Origin: CAZWVM01 sp964637705
Lineage (GTDB): Bacteria > UBA8481
Reading direction: 5' to 3'
Length of the DNA stretch: 32,731 bases
Assembly: GCA_964637705.1 (NCBI GenBank)
Contig: CAZWVM010000013.1
Location: 1 to 32,731, forward strand
The position numbers and the translations under genes were made by a program. The stretch's first letter is position 1. Each line of letters begins with the position of its first letter. Shown piece after piece: positions 22,411 through 30,223 of this stretch. The notes below the pieces were generated by a model. The model made no database searches, was not told the DNA's origin, and was given only the letters and a program-made list of their open reading frames with translations.

Positions 22411-23616
22411 GTGAGCCAGATCGCCATCATCGACGACGACCCCCTCATCGTCCGCTACGTGACCGTGGCGCTGAAGCAGAAAGGCTACGCCGTCGAGGGC
22501 TTCGAAAAGCCCGGGGATTTCCTCGAGGCCTTTCGCGCACGGACGGTCCGCCCGGACGTGATCCTTCTCGATCTTCTCATGCCCGACGCGAACGGCATGG
22601 ACGTGTTGGACCTCATCAAGAAAGCCGATGCCTCCGTGCCCGTCATCGTCTCGACCGGCTCGGAAAGCCAGGAGGACGTGATCGAGGCCCTGCGGCGCGG
22701 CGCGGAGGACTTCATCAAGAAACCCCTGCGTGACAGCATCCTTCTCGCGAGCGTCCGGCGCACGCTGGAGGGAGCCGAGGCCCGCCGGCGGAACGAGGAA
22801 CTGCTCAGGCAGCTCAAGGAACAGAACGACGAACTGGCGCTCTACCGCCGCGAGATGGAGGGGGAACTGAAATTGGCGCGGCGCGTCCAGGACTGGCTCA
22901 TGCGGGTCGACTTCGATCCGATGAAGCGCTTCTCCTTCCAACACCGGCACGTCGCGGCCTCCAACGTCACCGGTGACTTCGTCGACGTGATGAACTGGCG
23001 CGAACGGCAGTATCGCGGGATCATCTTCGTCGATATCGCCGGCCACGGCGTCTCCGCGGCGCTTCTCGCCCCGGTCTTTCGCTTCATGATGAGAAAATGC
23101 CTCCAGGTCAACCGCGACCCCGCCTCGGCGCTCAAGGAACTGACCCGCGAGAGTGCCTCGCTCTTCGACGATGGCCGCTACGCCTCGCTCCTCTACGTGC
23201 TCCTCGACGACGAGACCGGCACGGCGACCGTGGCGAAGGCCGGGCAGGAACCGGCGCTGCTGCTGAGGGCCGGCGGGACCGCGCTGGAGACCTTGAACCC
23301 GGAGGGCTTCCCGATCGGCATGAACGTCGCCGACCTCACCGGCCTGGAGCCGGAATACGAGGAGATCCAGGTGAAAATGGAGCCGGGCGACCGGATCCTG
23401 CTCTACACGGACGGGCTCGTGGAGGCGTCTCCGCCGGGCCGGCGCGACGAGATGTTCGGGCGCGAACCCCTCATGAAGCTCCTGAAGGAGACGGCGCGCC
23501 TGCCGGCCGTGACGGTCCTGGACATGCTTTTCAACGAGGTGCTCATGCACACCGGCACCGAGGGCTTCGCGGACGATTCGTCGTTCGCGATCGTGGAGGC
23601 CCTGGCTCCGCGCTGA
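22411..23616 (+). CDS. Receiver-domain SpoIIE/RsbU-type serine phosphatase
   Basis: A 401-residue signalling protein. Residues 1-115 are an intact receiver domain (acidic pocket D8-D10, phospho-acceptor D54 in LLDLLMP, S81/T82, K104 in FIKKP). Residues about 115-160 form a coiled coil (RRNEELLRQLKEQNDELALYRR), and 165-395 a PP2C/SpoIIE-type phosphatase with the metal-binding GDFVDV, FVDIAGHGVSAAL, LLYTDGLVEA and FADDSSFAIV. Phosphorylation by an unseen kinase would switch on dephosphorylation of a STAS anti-anti-sigma protein; two STAS genes lie just downstream on the other strand. The GTG start follows a leaderless-type promoter. Confidence 0.9.
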   Translation: MSQIAIIDDDPLIVRYVTVALKQKGYAVEGFEKPGDFLEAFRARTVRPDVILLDLLMPDANGMDVLDLIKKADASVPVIVSTGSESQEDVIEALRRGAEDFIKKPLRDSILLASVRRTLEGAEARRRNEELLRQLKEQNDELALYRREMEGELKLARRVQDWLMRVDFDPMKRFSFQHRHVAASNVTGDFVDVMNWRERQYRGIIFVDIAGHGVSAALLAPVFRFMMRKCLQVNRDPASALKELTRESASLFDDGRYASLLYVLLDDETGTATVAKAGQEPALLLRAGGTALETLNPEGFPIGMNVADLTGLEPEYEEIQVKMEPGDRILLYTDGLVEASPPGRRDEMFGREPLMKLLKETARLPAVTVLDMLFNEVLMHTGTEGFADDSSFAIVEALAPR

Positions 23617-23649
23617 CGGGGTGGGGACGCCCGGCCGTCGCGGTTCGCT

Positions 23650-23982
23650 TCAGAGATCGACGACGAGCATCTCGTACAGCCGCAGGAGCCGCAGGACCTC
23701 CGCAATCCGGTCCGGCACGTCGCGCAGGAGCATGTACCGTCCCGAGGCCCGGAAGGCCTTCTTGGCCGAGATGAGGACGCCGATGCCGGCGGAGTCGAGG
23801 AGCGTGACGCGGGCGAAGGAGACGAGCGTCTGGCGCGGCCCCATCTCCGCCAGTTCGCCCAGTTGAGCCCTCAACAGCTCCGACGTATGCCGGTTGATTT
23901 CCCCGACGGGACTCAGGACACAGAGGTCCGGAGTCTCCTCGCGTCCGATCGACAGTTCCATCGCCTCTTTCGGTTCGCTCAT
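23650..23982 (-). CDS. STAS-domain anti-anti-sigma factor-like protein (distal)
   Basis: A 110-residue STAS protein of the SpoIIAA/RsbV type. The conserved phosphorylatable serine is S64 in TLLDSAGIGVLISA, with the SPVGEINRHTSELLRAQL strand-helix before it. The ATG overlaps the CpaF stop (ATGA), so it is made with CpaF. Its likely partners are an anti-sigma kinase (not in the window) and the phosphatase encoded 34 bases away on the facing strand. Confidence 0.88.
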   Translation of the reverse strand: MSEPKEAMELSIGREETPDLCVLSPVGEINRHTSELLRAQLGELAEMGPRQTLVSFARVTLLDSAGIGVLISAKKAFRASGRYMLLRDVPDRIAEVLRLLRLYEMLVVDL

Positions 23983-25451
23983 GCATCCGCTCCCGCGGCG
24001 AAGACCGCCTCGTCGAACTCGATGCCCTCGCTCCGGAACTTCGCGACGCAGGCGGGCACGTGCCCGGTCGCGCGGTGCGCGCCGCGGGCGGAACCCCGCT
24101 CGTCCACGCCCGTCTGCTCGAAGACGAAGATGTCACGCATCAGGATCTGCTCGGTCGAAGCGTCGATGCCGGCGACCTCGGAGACGCAGGTGACGCGACG
24201 GCTGCCGTCGGAAAGGCGGTTCGCCTGGACGATCAGGTGGACGGCGGAGGCGATCTGCTCGCGGATCGCCGCGATCGGGAGGTCCACGCCGGACATCTTC
24301 ACCATCGTCTCCAGCCGCCTCAGCATGTCCCGCGGCGTGTTGGCGTGCCCGGTCGTCAGGGATCCGTCGTGGCCGGTGTTCATGGCCTGGAGCATATCGA
24401 GCGCCTCGCCGCCGCGGCACTCGCCCACGACGATCCGGTCCGGCCTCATCCGCAGGGTGTTTCTCACGAGGTCGCGGATCGAGATCGTTCCGCGTCCCTC
24501 CATGTTGGCGGGCCGGGCCTCGAGTCTCACCACGTGGCCGTGGTGGGCCTTCACCTGCAGCTCCGCCGCATCTTCGATCGTCACGATCCGCTCGCCCCGG
24601 GGAATGAAACCGGCGAGTATGTTGAGCAAGGTCGTCTTACCGCTGCCCGTGCCGCCGGAGATGACGATGTTCTGGTGCGCCTCGACGCAGGCCTTGAGGA
24701 AGAGGGCCATGGAGCGGGTCAGCGACCCCTTCGCCACGAGATCCTCGATGCCGAGGGCGACGCGGGCGAACTTTCGGATGGTGAGGGATGAACCGTCGAG
24801 CGCGATGGGCGGGATGACGGCGTTGACGCGCGAGCCATCGGCCAACCGGGCGTCGACGACCGGGGAACTCTCGTCCACCCGCCGTCCGATGGGGGAGACG
24901 ATGCGGTCGATGACGCGCCGCAAATGGGGGTCGTCGTCGAATCGGATCGGCGTCAGCTCCAACCGGCCCCGCCGCTCCGCAAAGACCTGGTCCGGCCCGT
25001 TCACCATGATCTCCGAGACCCCGTCGTCGCGGACGAGCTGTTCGATGGGGCCGAGGCCCAACACCTCGTCGATCGCGTCCTGGGTCAACGCGCGCTTCGC
25101 GTTCTGAGTGAGGACCGGACGCACGCGCTCCGTCTCGACCTCGACCAGCGCCTCGATCTTCCGGATCACCGACTTGCGCCTCTCGATCGAGTCCTTGATG
25201 TCGAGCATCTCGCCGAGGTCCTCGAGCGAGGAGAGGGTCTTGACGATGGACTGGCGGAGGCGCTTGAGCTGCTCCGTCTCCTGCGCCTTCTGCTCGAGGT
25301 ACTCGTCGGTCTTCGGGCGGGTCAGCTTCAGGAAGCGGAGCGACGTCTCGATCTTCTCCAGCTCGCGCAGTTCGTCCGGGTGGAACTCTCCCGTCCTGGT
25401 CTCGGAACGCGTCGGAGGCCGGCTCGAGGCCAGAAGCGCTTGGAGGTCCAT
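23979..25451 (-). CDS. CpaF/TadA-like secretion ATPase
   Basis: A 490-residue type II/IV secretion-family ATPase. It has a long helical N-terminal region (about 25-120, a likely coiled coil), a linker domain, Walker A GGTGSGKT (266-273), an Asp-box region TIEDAAELQV, the catalytic glutamate in RIVVGECRGGEA (E344), the His-box TTGHAN (367-371), and a standard CpaF-type ATGHVP tail. CpaF ATPases power assembly of Tad pili. No other tad/cpa gene is nearby, and it sits between two STAS genes, which is unusual. The STAS start overlaps its own stop by 4 bases; its start lies 3 bases after the first STAS stop. Confidence 0.9.
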   Translation of the reverse strand: MDLQALLASSRPPTRSETRTGEFHPDELRELEKIETSLRFLKLTRPKTDEYLEQKAQETEQLKRLRQSIVKTLSSLEDLGEMLDIKDSIERRKSVIRKIEALVEVETERVRPVLTQNAKRALTQDAIDEVLGLGPIEQLVRDDGVSEIMVNGPDQVFAERRGRLELTPIRFDDDPHLRRVIDRIVSPIGRRVDESSPVVDARLADGSRVNAVIPPIALDGSSLTIRKFARVALGIEDLVAKGSLTRSMALFLKACVEAHQNIVISGGTGSGKTTLLNILAGFIPRGERIVTIEDAAELQVKAHHGHVVRLEARPANMEGRGTISIRDLVRNTLRMRPDRIVVGECRGGEALDMLQAMNTGHDGSLTTGHANTPRDMLRRLETMVKMSGVDLPIAAIREQIASAVHLIVQANRLSDGSRRVTCVSEVAGIDASTEQILMRDIFVFEQTGVDERGSARGAHRATGHVPACVAKFRSEGIEFDEAVFAAGADA

Positions 25452-25454
25452 CGG

Positions 25455-25790
25455 CTAGCGGAGCGCGCCGACCGCCTCGTCGAGAGTCGCCGTGAGAGGG
25501 ATGAATCGGTCGAGACGGATCATCTCAAAGGTGGTGCGGATCGCGGGCCTGAGGCCCGCGATGGCCATTCTTCCGCCGCGGGGCCGGAAATCCCGCAGGA
25601 GGGCGACGATCTTGCCGATCGCGGCCGAGTCGATGAACTGGAGCGCCGAACCGTCGATGACGATCTTCAGCGCGCCGCCATCGACGGCCTTCCTGGCCTC
25701 GACCTCGAAGACACCCGCCGAGAGCGTGTCGAGATCCCCTTCGACGGCGATCACGGTGACGTCATTCACCATGGATGTCCTGATCTGCAT
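25455..25790 (-). CDS. STAS-domain anti-anti-sigma factor-like protein (first gene)
   Basis: A 111-residue STAS protein heading the STAS-CpaF-STAS operon. The serine S55 in QFIDSAAIGKIVALLRD occupies the phosphorylation site; VIAVEGDLDTLSAGVFEVE and the late MIRLDRFIPL are typical. It differs strongly from the STAS protein at the other end, so these are two separate family members. No ribosome site precedes ATG 25790; a weak TTGCAT-17-TAACGT ends six bases before it. Confidence 0.88.
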   Translation of the reverse strand: MQIRTSMVNDVTVIAVEGDLDTLSAGVFEVEARKAVDGGALKIVIDGSALQFIDSAAIGKIVALLRDFRPRGGRMAIAGLRPAIRTTFEMIRLDRFIPLTATLDEAVGALR

Positions 25791-25852
25791 GACGGTACGT
25801 TACAGCAACGGGCCGCGGTATGCAACCGGGCTTCCGGGGAGGATCGAAACCT

Positions 25853-28363
25853 TCACGCCAGGCATCGTCCCGTGTGCGACCGGGGGCCGCGCGCGATCTC
25901 CGCCGGACGCCCCGCCGCGACAACCTCCCCGCCCGCGTCTCCACCCCCGGGACCGAGATCGATCACCCAGTCGGCCGCGCGGATGATCTCGAGATTGTGC
26001 TCCACGACGAGCACGGTGTGCCCCCGCTCGACCAGGCGGTCGAGCACCGCGAGCAATCGCTCGACGTCGTGCGGGTGCAGGCCGGTCGAGGGTTCGTCCA
26101 GGAGGTAGAGCGTGCGGCCGCGCGTGCGCGCGGCGAGTTCCTTCGAGAGCTTGATGCGCTGGGCCTCGCCGCCCGAGAGAGTGGTGGCGGACTGGCCGAG
26201 GCGCAGGTAGCCGAGCCCCACGTCGCGCATGAGCGCGAGCTTGCGCGCGACGGCCGGCACGTCCGCGAAATGGCCCGTCGCCTCGTCGATCGTCATCTCC
26301 AGGACCTCGGCGATGGTGCGCCCGCGGCGGGTCACGGCGAGCACCTCGGGCTTGAACCGGCCCCCGCGGCACGTGGGGCAGCGCACGTCGACCGAGGGCA
26401 GAAAGTGCATGTGCACCGGGAGGACGCCCGCGCCCTCGCAGTGCTCGCATCGACCGCCGGGCGTGTTGAAGGAGAAGTGACCTCCGGTGAGGCCCGCGGC
26501 CTTCGCTTCCGGCAACGCGGCGAAGACGGCCCGGATGCCGGAGAAGACGTCGGTATAGGTGGCGGCGTTGGAACGGGGAACTCGGCCGATCGGGGACGGG
26601 TCGATCGAGACGACGCGCTCGAGCGCCTCCCAACCCTCGATCCGATCGTGACGCCCCGGTTCCTCCGCGGGCTCACCGAATCGACGCCGCGCCGCGCGCT
26701 CCAGGATGTCGAAAGCCAGGGTCGACTTGCCGGATCCCGAGACGCCGGTCAGGGCGACGAGCATGCCCAGGGGGATCTCGACCTCGATCCCCTTCAGGTT
26801 GTGCTCGGAGGCGCCGTGGATGCGAAGGGAGGCGCCGCTGCCCGCACGACCCGCGCGCGGCGGAGGCGTCGGCGCGGAGAGGTGCCGGCCGGTCAGGCTC
26901 GCGGGGCATCGAGCGATCTCCATCGGCGTGCCGTAGGCCACGATCTCGCCGCCTCCCGTTCCCGCGCCCGGCCCGATATCGACGACCGCGTCGGCCTCGC
27001 GCACGACATCCGGGTCGTGTTCGATGACGAGAACCGTGTTGCCGGCGTCGCGCAGATCCTTGAGCAGGCGAACGAGACGGACGGTATCGCGCGGGTGAAG
27101 ACCGATCGTCGGCTCGTCGAAGATATAGAGGACCCCGGTCAGGCCGCAGCCGAGGAGGGCGGCGAGGCGGAGACGCTGGGCTTCCCCGGCGGAGAGCGTG
27201 GGCGAGGACCGATCGAGGGAGAGGTAACCGACGCCGACGTCGAGCACGTGCCGGATGCGGCTCTCGAGGTCGGCGAAAACGGGGGCGGCGAGCGCCCGGG
27301 AGTCGCCGGTGAGAGGTCGGGCCGTCTCCGCGAGCCAGTCGGCGACCTCGGCGAGGGGCAGCCGCGAGACGGCGACGATGTCGAGACCGTTCACGGTGAC
27401 GGCACGGGCCGCGACGCTCAGCCGCGCGCCGCCGCACTCCGCGCACGTCGTCGTGACGACCGCTCCGGCCCTCTTCGCGAGGTAATCGGGATCGTCCGCA
27501 TGCTCGGCGTAGCGACGGAGCAGCGCCGTGGCGACGCCTTCGAATCGACCCCGGGCGGCGGTCGGCGGCGGTTCCGCACCGGGGAAGTGCCGGAGGAAGC
27601 GTTCGCCGAGGGCGCCGTGGACGAGGAGATCGTGCTGCCACTCCTCGAGGTCCCGGATGGGGCGGTGCACGTCGAAGGGGCGGCCGAAGTGTCGTCCCGC
27701 GGCCTCCAGCACGCGCGCATGGTAATCGGCCTCGGGGCGGCTCCAGCCCCTGACTCCTCCGTCGGCGACGGCGAGCCCGTCGTCGAAGAGCCGCGCGGCG
27801 TCGGCGCGGTGGATGACGCCGAGCCCGGTGCAGGAGGGGCAGGCGCCGGCGGGCTTGTTGAAGGAGAAGGAGGCCATCGTCAGTTCCGGGACGAGCGCTC
27901 CGCAGTGGGGGCAGGGGAGGGTTTCGACGTCGAACGGTTCGTCACCTCCGGCGCAAGACCCGCCGGCGCGGCCGACTTCGTGGGCGGGAGGAATCGCGCG
28001 GCCGCAGGCGGGACAGGGCCTGACGCCGAGCCGCGCGAAGAGGACGCGGAGATAGGTGTAGATTTCGGTGACGGTTCCGACGGTGGAGCGGGGGCTGCGG
28101 TTGGCGAGATGCTGGCCGATGCTGATGGAGGGACAGAGCCCGGTGATGGAGTCGACGAGAGGCCGGGAGAGGTTCCACGAAACCATGCCGAGGGCCTCCA
28201 TGAACTGGCGCTGGGCCTCGCGCTGGAGGATGTCGAAGGCGATCGTGGACTTGCCGGACCCGGAGACGCCGGTGAGGACGACCAGTCGATCCCTGGGTAT
28301 GGCGAGATCGATGTTCTTGAGATTGTGCTCCCGCGCTCCGCGGATGACGATCCGGTTCTCCAT
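25853..28363 (-). CDS. uvrA: UvrA class II (UvrA2-like) ABC ATPase
   Basis: An 836-residue protein of the UvrA family, two ABC ATPase modules in one chain. Seen: Walker A GVSGSGKST (32-40), the zinc-binding CPAC/CPHC/CPSC cysteines (117-178), first signature LSAGEAQRLRLA and Walker B LYIFDEPT; then second Walker A GVSGSGKST, CEHC...CPTC zinc module, LSGGEAQRIKLS and LYLLDEPS. Only about 45 residues separate the first zinc ligands from FSFNKPAG, too few for the UvrB-binding domain of standard UvrA (about 940 residues). This fits class II UvrA2-type proteins, linked to DNA damage or DNA-binding drug tolerance. ATG 28363 is chosen because MENRIVIRGAREHNLKNIDL is the normal UvrA start. Confidence 0.9.
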   Translation of the reverse strand: MENRIVIRGAREHNLKNIDLAIPRDRLVVLTGVSGSGKSTIAFDILQREAQRQFMEALGMVSWNLSRPLVDSITGLCPSISIGQHLANRSPRSTVGTVTEIYTYLRVLFARLGVRPCPACGRAIPPAHEVGRAGGSCAGGDEPFDVETLPCPHCGALVPELTMASFSFNKPAGACPSCTGLGVIHRADAARLFDDGLAVADGGVRGWSRPEADYHARVLEAAGRHFGRPFDVHRPIRDLEEWQHDLLVHGALGERFLRHFPGAEPPPTAARGRFEGVATALLRRYAEHADDPDYLAKRAGAVVTTTCAECGGARLSVAARAVTVNGLDIVAVSRLPLAEVADWLAETARPLTGDSRALAAPVFADLESRIRHVLDVGVGYLSLDRSSPTLSAGEAQRLRLAALLGCGLTGVLYIFDEPTIGLHPRDTVRLVRLLKDLRDAGNTVLVIEHDPDVVREADAVVDIGPGAGTGGGEIVAYGTPMEIARCPASLTGRHLSAPTPPPRAGRAGSGASLRIHGASEHNLKGIEVEIPLGMLVALTGVSGSGKSTLAFDILERAARRRFGEPAEEPGRHDRIEGWEALERVVSIDPSPIGRVPRSNAATYTDVFSGIRAVFAALPEAKAAGLTGGHFSFNTPGGRCEHCEGAGVLPVHMHFLPSVDVRCPTCRGGRFKPEVLAVTRRGRTIAEVLEMTIDEATGHFADVPAVARKLALMRDVGLGYLRLGQSATTLSGGEAQRIKLSKELAARTRGRTLYLLDEPSTGLHPHDVERLLAVLDRLVERGHTVLVVEHNLEIIRAADWVIDLGPGGGDAGGEVVAAGRPAEIARGPRSHTGRCLA

Positions 28364-28374
28364 CGATCCGGCCG

Positions 28375-28403
28375 AGTCTATGCCCGTTCCGAAACGGGCA
28401 CAA
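28375..28403 (-). promoter_or_regulatory. uvrA2 promoter candidate with dyad filling the spacer
   Basis: On the minus strand TTGTGC (28403-28398), a 17-bp spacer and TAGACT (28380-28375) precede ATG 28363 by 11 bases. A perfect 8-bp dyad, TGCCCGTT-CCGA-AACGGGCA (28381-28400), occupies the spacer and the end of the -35, an ideal place for a repressor or a MerR-type activator. Confidence 0.45.
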
Positions 28404-28448
28404 TCCGCTAGCGGAAGAGGGGCCGTCATCCCGGCGGTCGAAATGGCG

Positions 28449-28476
28449 TTGACAGTCGCCGGGATCGAACCATCAT
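28449..28476 (+). promoter_or_regulatory. Promoter-like element, perfect -35, leaderless geometry
   Basis: TTGACA (28449-28454, perfect), a 16-bp spacer and CATCAT (28471-28476). Six bases (GAAGCC) separate it from ATG 28483, with no ribosome site. It is divergent from the uvrA2 promoter. Confidence 0.6.
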
Positions 28477-28482
28477 GAAGCC

Positions 28483-29055
28483 ATGACCGCACCGAAGAAC
28501 AGCCTGGATGATTTTTCGGTCCTGTCGGCCGAAGCTCCCGCGGGCAAGAAAGACCGGAAGGAGGCCGTTGCCGCCGAGACGTCGTCCCGGACGAAAGAAA
28601 CCGTGCTCGCTTCAGGACCGGCGGCCGTGCAGCCCCGCCGCCGCCGCGTTCTCGTCGTCGATGACGACATCGCCATCCTCCTCTTGGTCAAGAAGGTCCT
28701 CACCCAGGCCGGTTACGACGTCGAGACGGCGGAGAGCGGGATGGAGGGCATCGCCCGGTATCGCCGCACGCCCCCGGACCTCGTGCTCCTCGACGTGCAG
28801 TTGCCCGGCGAGACCGGCTTCCAGGTCTGCGCCCGGTTGAAGAAGGTGACGCGCGAGGAGATGCGCAAGTCGCTCGACGATTCGCGCCCCGATGCGGCCG
28901 GCGAGAAGGCGCCGCCCATCGTCTTTCTTACCGGGCGGAATACCGCCGAAGACGTCATGGAGGCCGTGCATTCCGGAGGGGACGGCTTCATCGTCAAACC
29001 CTTCGATCCCGGGGACCTCGTGGGACGGGTGGACTCTTTCTTGACGGCCGGCTGA
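28483..29055 (+). CDS. Receiver-domain protein with a long polar N-terminus
   Basis: A 190-residue single-domain response regulator. Residues 1-53 are polar, charged and probably disordered. The receiver (about 54-190) keeps the acidic pocket VVDDDIA (D60-D62), phospho-acceptor D104 in LLDVQLPG, T150, and K172 in IVKPF. A helical, charged insertion of about 20 residues (121-143, KKVTREEMRKSLDDSRPDAA) lies between strands three and four, longer than normal. It has no output domain, so it would act by binding a partner. Its cognate kinase is not in the window. Confidence 0.88.
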   Translation: MTAPKNSLDDFSVLSAEAPAGKKDRKEAVAAETSSRTKETVLASGPAAVQPRRRRVLVVDDDIAILLLVKKVLTQAGYDVETAESGMEGIARYRRTPPDLVLLDVQLPGETGFQVCARLKKVTREEMRKSLDDSRPDAAGEKAPPIVFLTGRNTAEDVMEAVHSGGDGFIVKPFDPGDLVGRVDSFLTAG

Positions 29056-29060
29056 GGCGT

Positions 29061-29081
29061 AAAACCCGGACGGGCCCGGGT
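29061..29081 (-). terminator. Hairpin between convergent receiver genes
   Basis: ACCCGG (29064-29069) pairs with CCGGGT (29076-29081). On the minus strand it is followed by TTT (29063-29061), making a short-tailed terminator for the receiver-GGDEF-like gene whose stop is at 29086. Confidence 0.5.
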
Positions 29082-29085
29082 AAGG

Positions 29086-30075
29086 TCAGATTCCGTCGAG
29101 CCCCGTCTGCGTCACGTCGTCGTGCCAGACCAGGTCTCCGGTCGCGCCCGACCGCGAGTAGCTGTTCATCGCCTTGACCGTCGAGACGATCTGATCGTTC
29201 GACCTCACCCCGTTCGTGAAGGTCTTGAGCACGATGGTGATGTCGAGGCGGAGATCGATCTCGGCCCCGGTGTCGCCGCGGAGCTGCGCCGCGAGAGAGA
29301 CCCTGACGTTCGGATCCTTCACCTTGACGTGCGTGTCCGCGACGGCCTCGCGGAAGGACTTGAGAATCCGCAGCACGTCCTGCCGGGGGTCGACGTCGGC
29401 GAGAACGATGCAGAAGAGACCCGGGCCGGCCCCGGTCGCGGTGGAGACGGGCACGGCCTTGAGGAAGAGCCTCCGGATGAGCGAACCGGCCGCGAGCGTG
29501 ACCGCGGCGGCGGCGGCGGCGCCGTGGCGCGCCTCGATCTCTCCGAAGCCTTCGACTCTCAGGGTCAGGACGGCCGCCGGGCCCTCGTGATCCTTCATGA
29601 TCGCTCCGCATGTCTCCTCGAAGTAATCGGCGACATGCAGACCGGTCGCGGCGTCGAAGATTTTTCTCTCCGTCGCCTCCGCCTCCGCCATCACGTTGAC
29701 GACCTTGTGGATCGAATCGATGAGGAGCGCGTCAAGCTCGGCGAGAAGCCGGTTCGGCTGAAGGGGCCTGGTGACGATGCGATCGAGATCGATCGTCTTT
29801 CGAAGAGCCTTATCCTCTCCCGGATCGCAGACGGCCAGGATCCGTCCCCCCGGCGCGTGCTGTCGCAGGGCCTGGCAGGCCTTCTCCATCAGGACGTCGC
29901 CCTTCTCGACGTTGATCGCCAGGACATCCGGGCGCAGCCGCATGATGGGCGTGATCGCGGCGGACGAGGACTCGTGCATGGAGACACGGTAGCCGGCGGC
30001 TTTCAACTGGCGTTCGAAGAGGGAACGCAGCGTCGACGTGCCGCAGACGAAGACGATAGAAAACGGTTCGCTCAT
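29086..30075 (-). CDS. Degenerate receiver-GGDEF protein
   Basis: A 329-residue protein with two domains that both lack catalytic residues. Residues 1-115 have a receiver fold pattern, but the acidic pocket reads FVCGTST and the phospho-acceptor position is N55 (LAIN). Residues 140-290 follow the GGDEF fold: DAATGLHVADYFEE matches the family's D-x-LTGL-x-NR-x-YFEE opening, but the GG[DE]EF active loop is replaced by TGAGPGLFCIVL. It cannot be expected to make cyclic di-GMP, so it may bind nucleotides or act as a scaffold. A TATCGT element ends six bases before the ATG. Confidence 0.75.
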   Translation of the reverse strand: MSEPFSIVFVCGTSTLRSLFERQLKAAGYRVSMHESSSAAITPIMRLRPDVLAINVEKGDVLMEKACQALRQHAPGGRILAVCDPGEDKALRKTIDLDRIVTRPLQPNRLLAELDALLIDSIHKVVNVMAEAEATERKIFDAATGLHVADYFEETCGAIMKDHEGPAAVLTLRVEGFGEIEARHGAAAAAAVTLAAGSLIRRLFLKAVPVSTATGAGPGLFCIVLADVDPRQDVLRILKSFREAVADTHVKVKDPNVRVSLAAQLRGDTGAEIDLRLDITIVLKTFTNGVRSNDQIVSTVKAMNSYSRSGATGDLVWHDDVTQTGLDGI

Positions 30076-30223
30076 GCCTTCACGATATCTTCATCGGCTT
30101 TTCATGCTTTGTCCATGAGCGAGAGAGCCAGGAGGGGGGACCGCGCGCGGATTTCTTCCCGGTTTCCCGTCGATCGCGGCGCGTGGTATCATGGAGGCCG
30201 GCTTCGGGGAGGAGCGGGCGGCG

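Noticed and set aside
25820..28411. 863-residue plus-strand frame opposite the UvrA2-like gene
   Set aside because: Composition is Gly/Glu/Arg-rich with no motifs; the minus-strand frame has two complete ABC modules.
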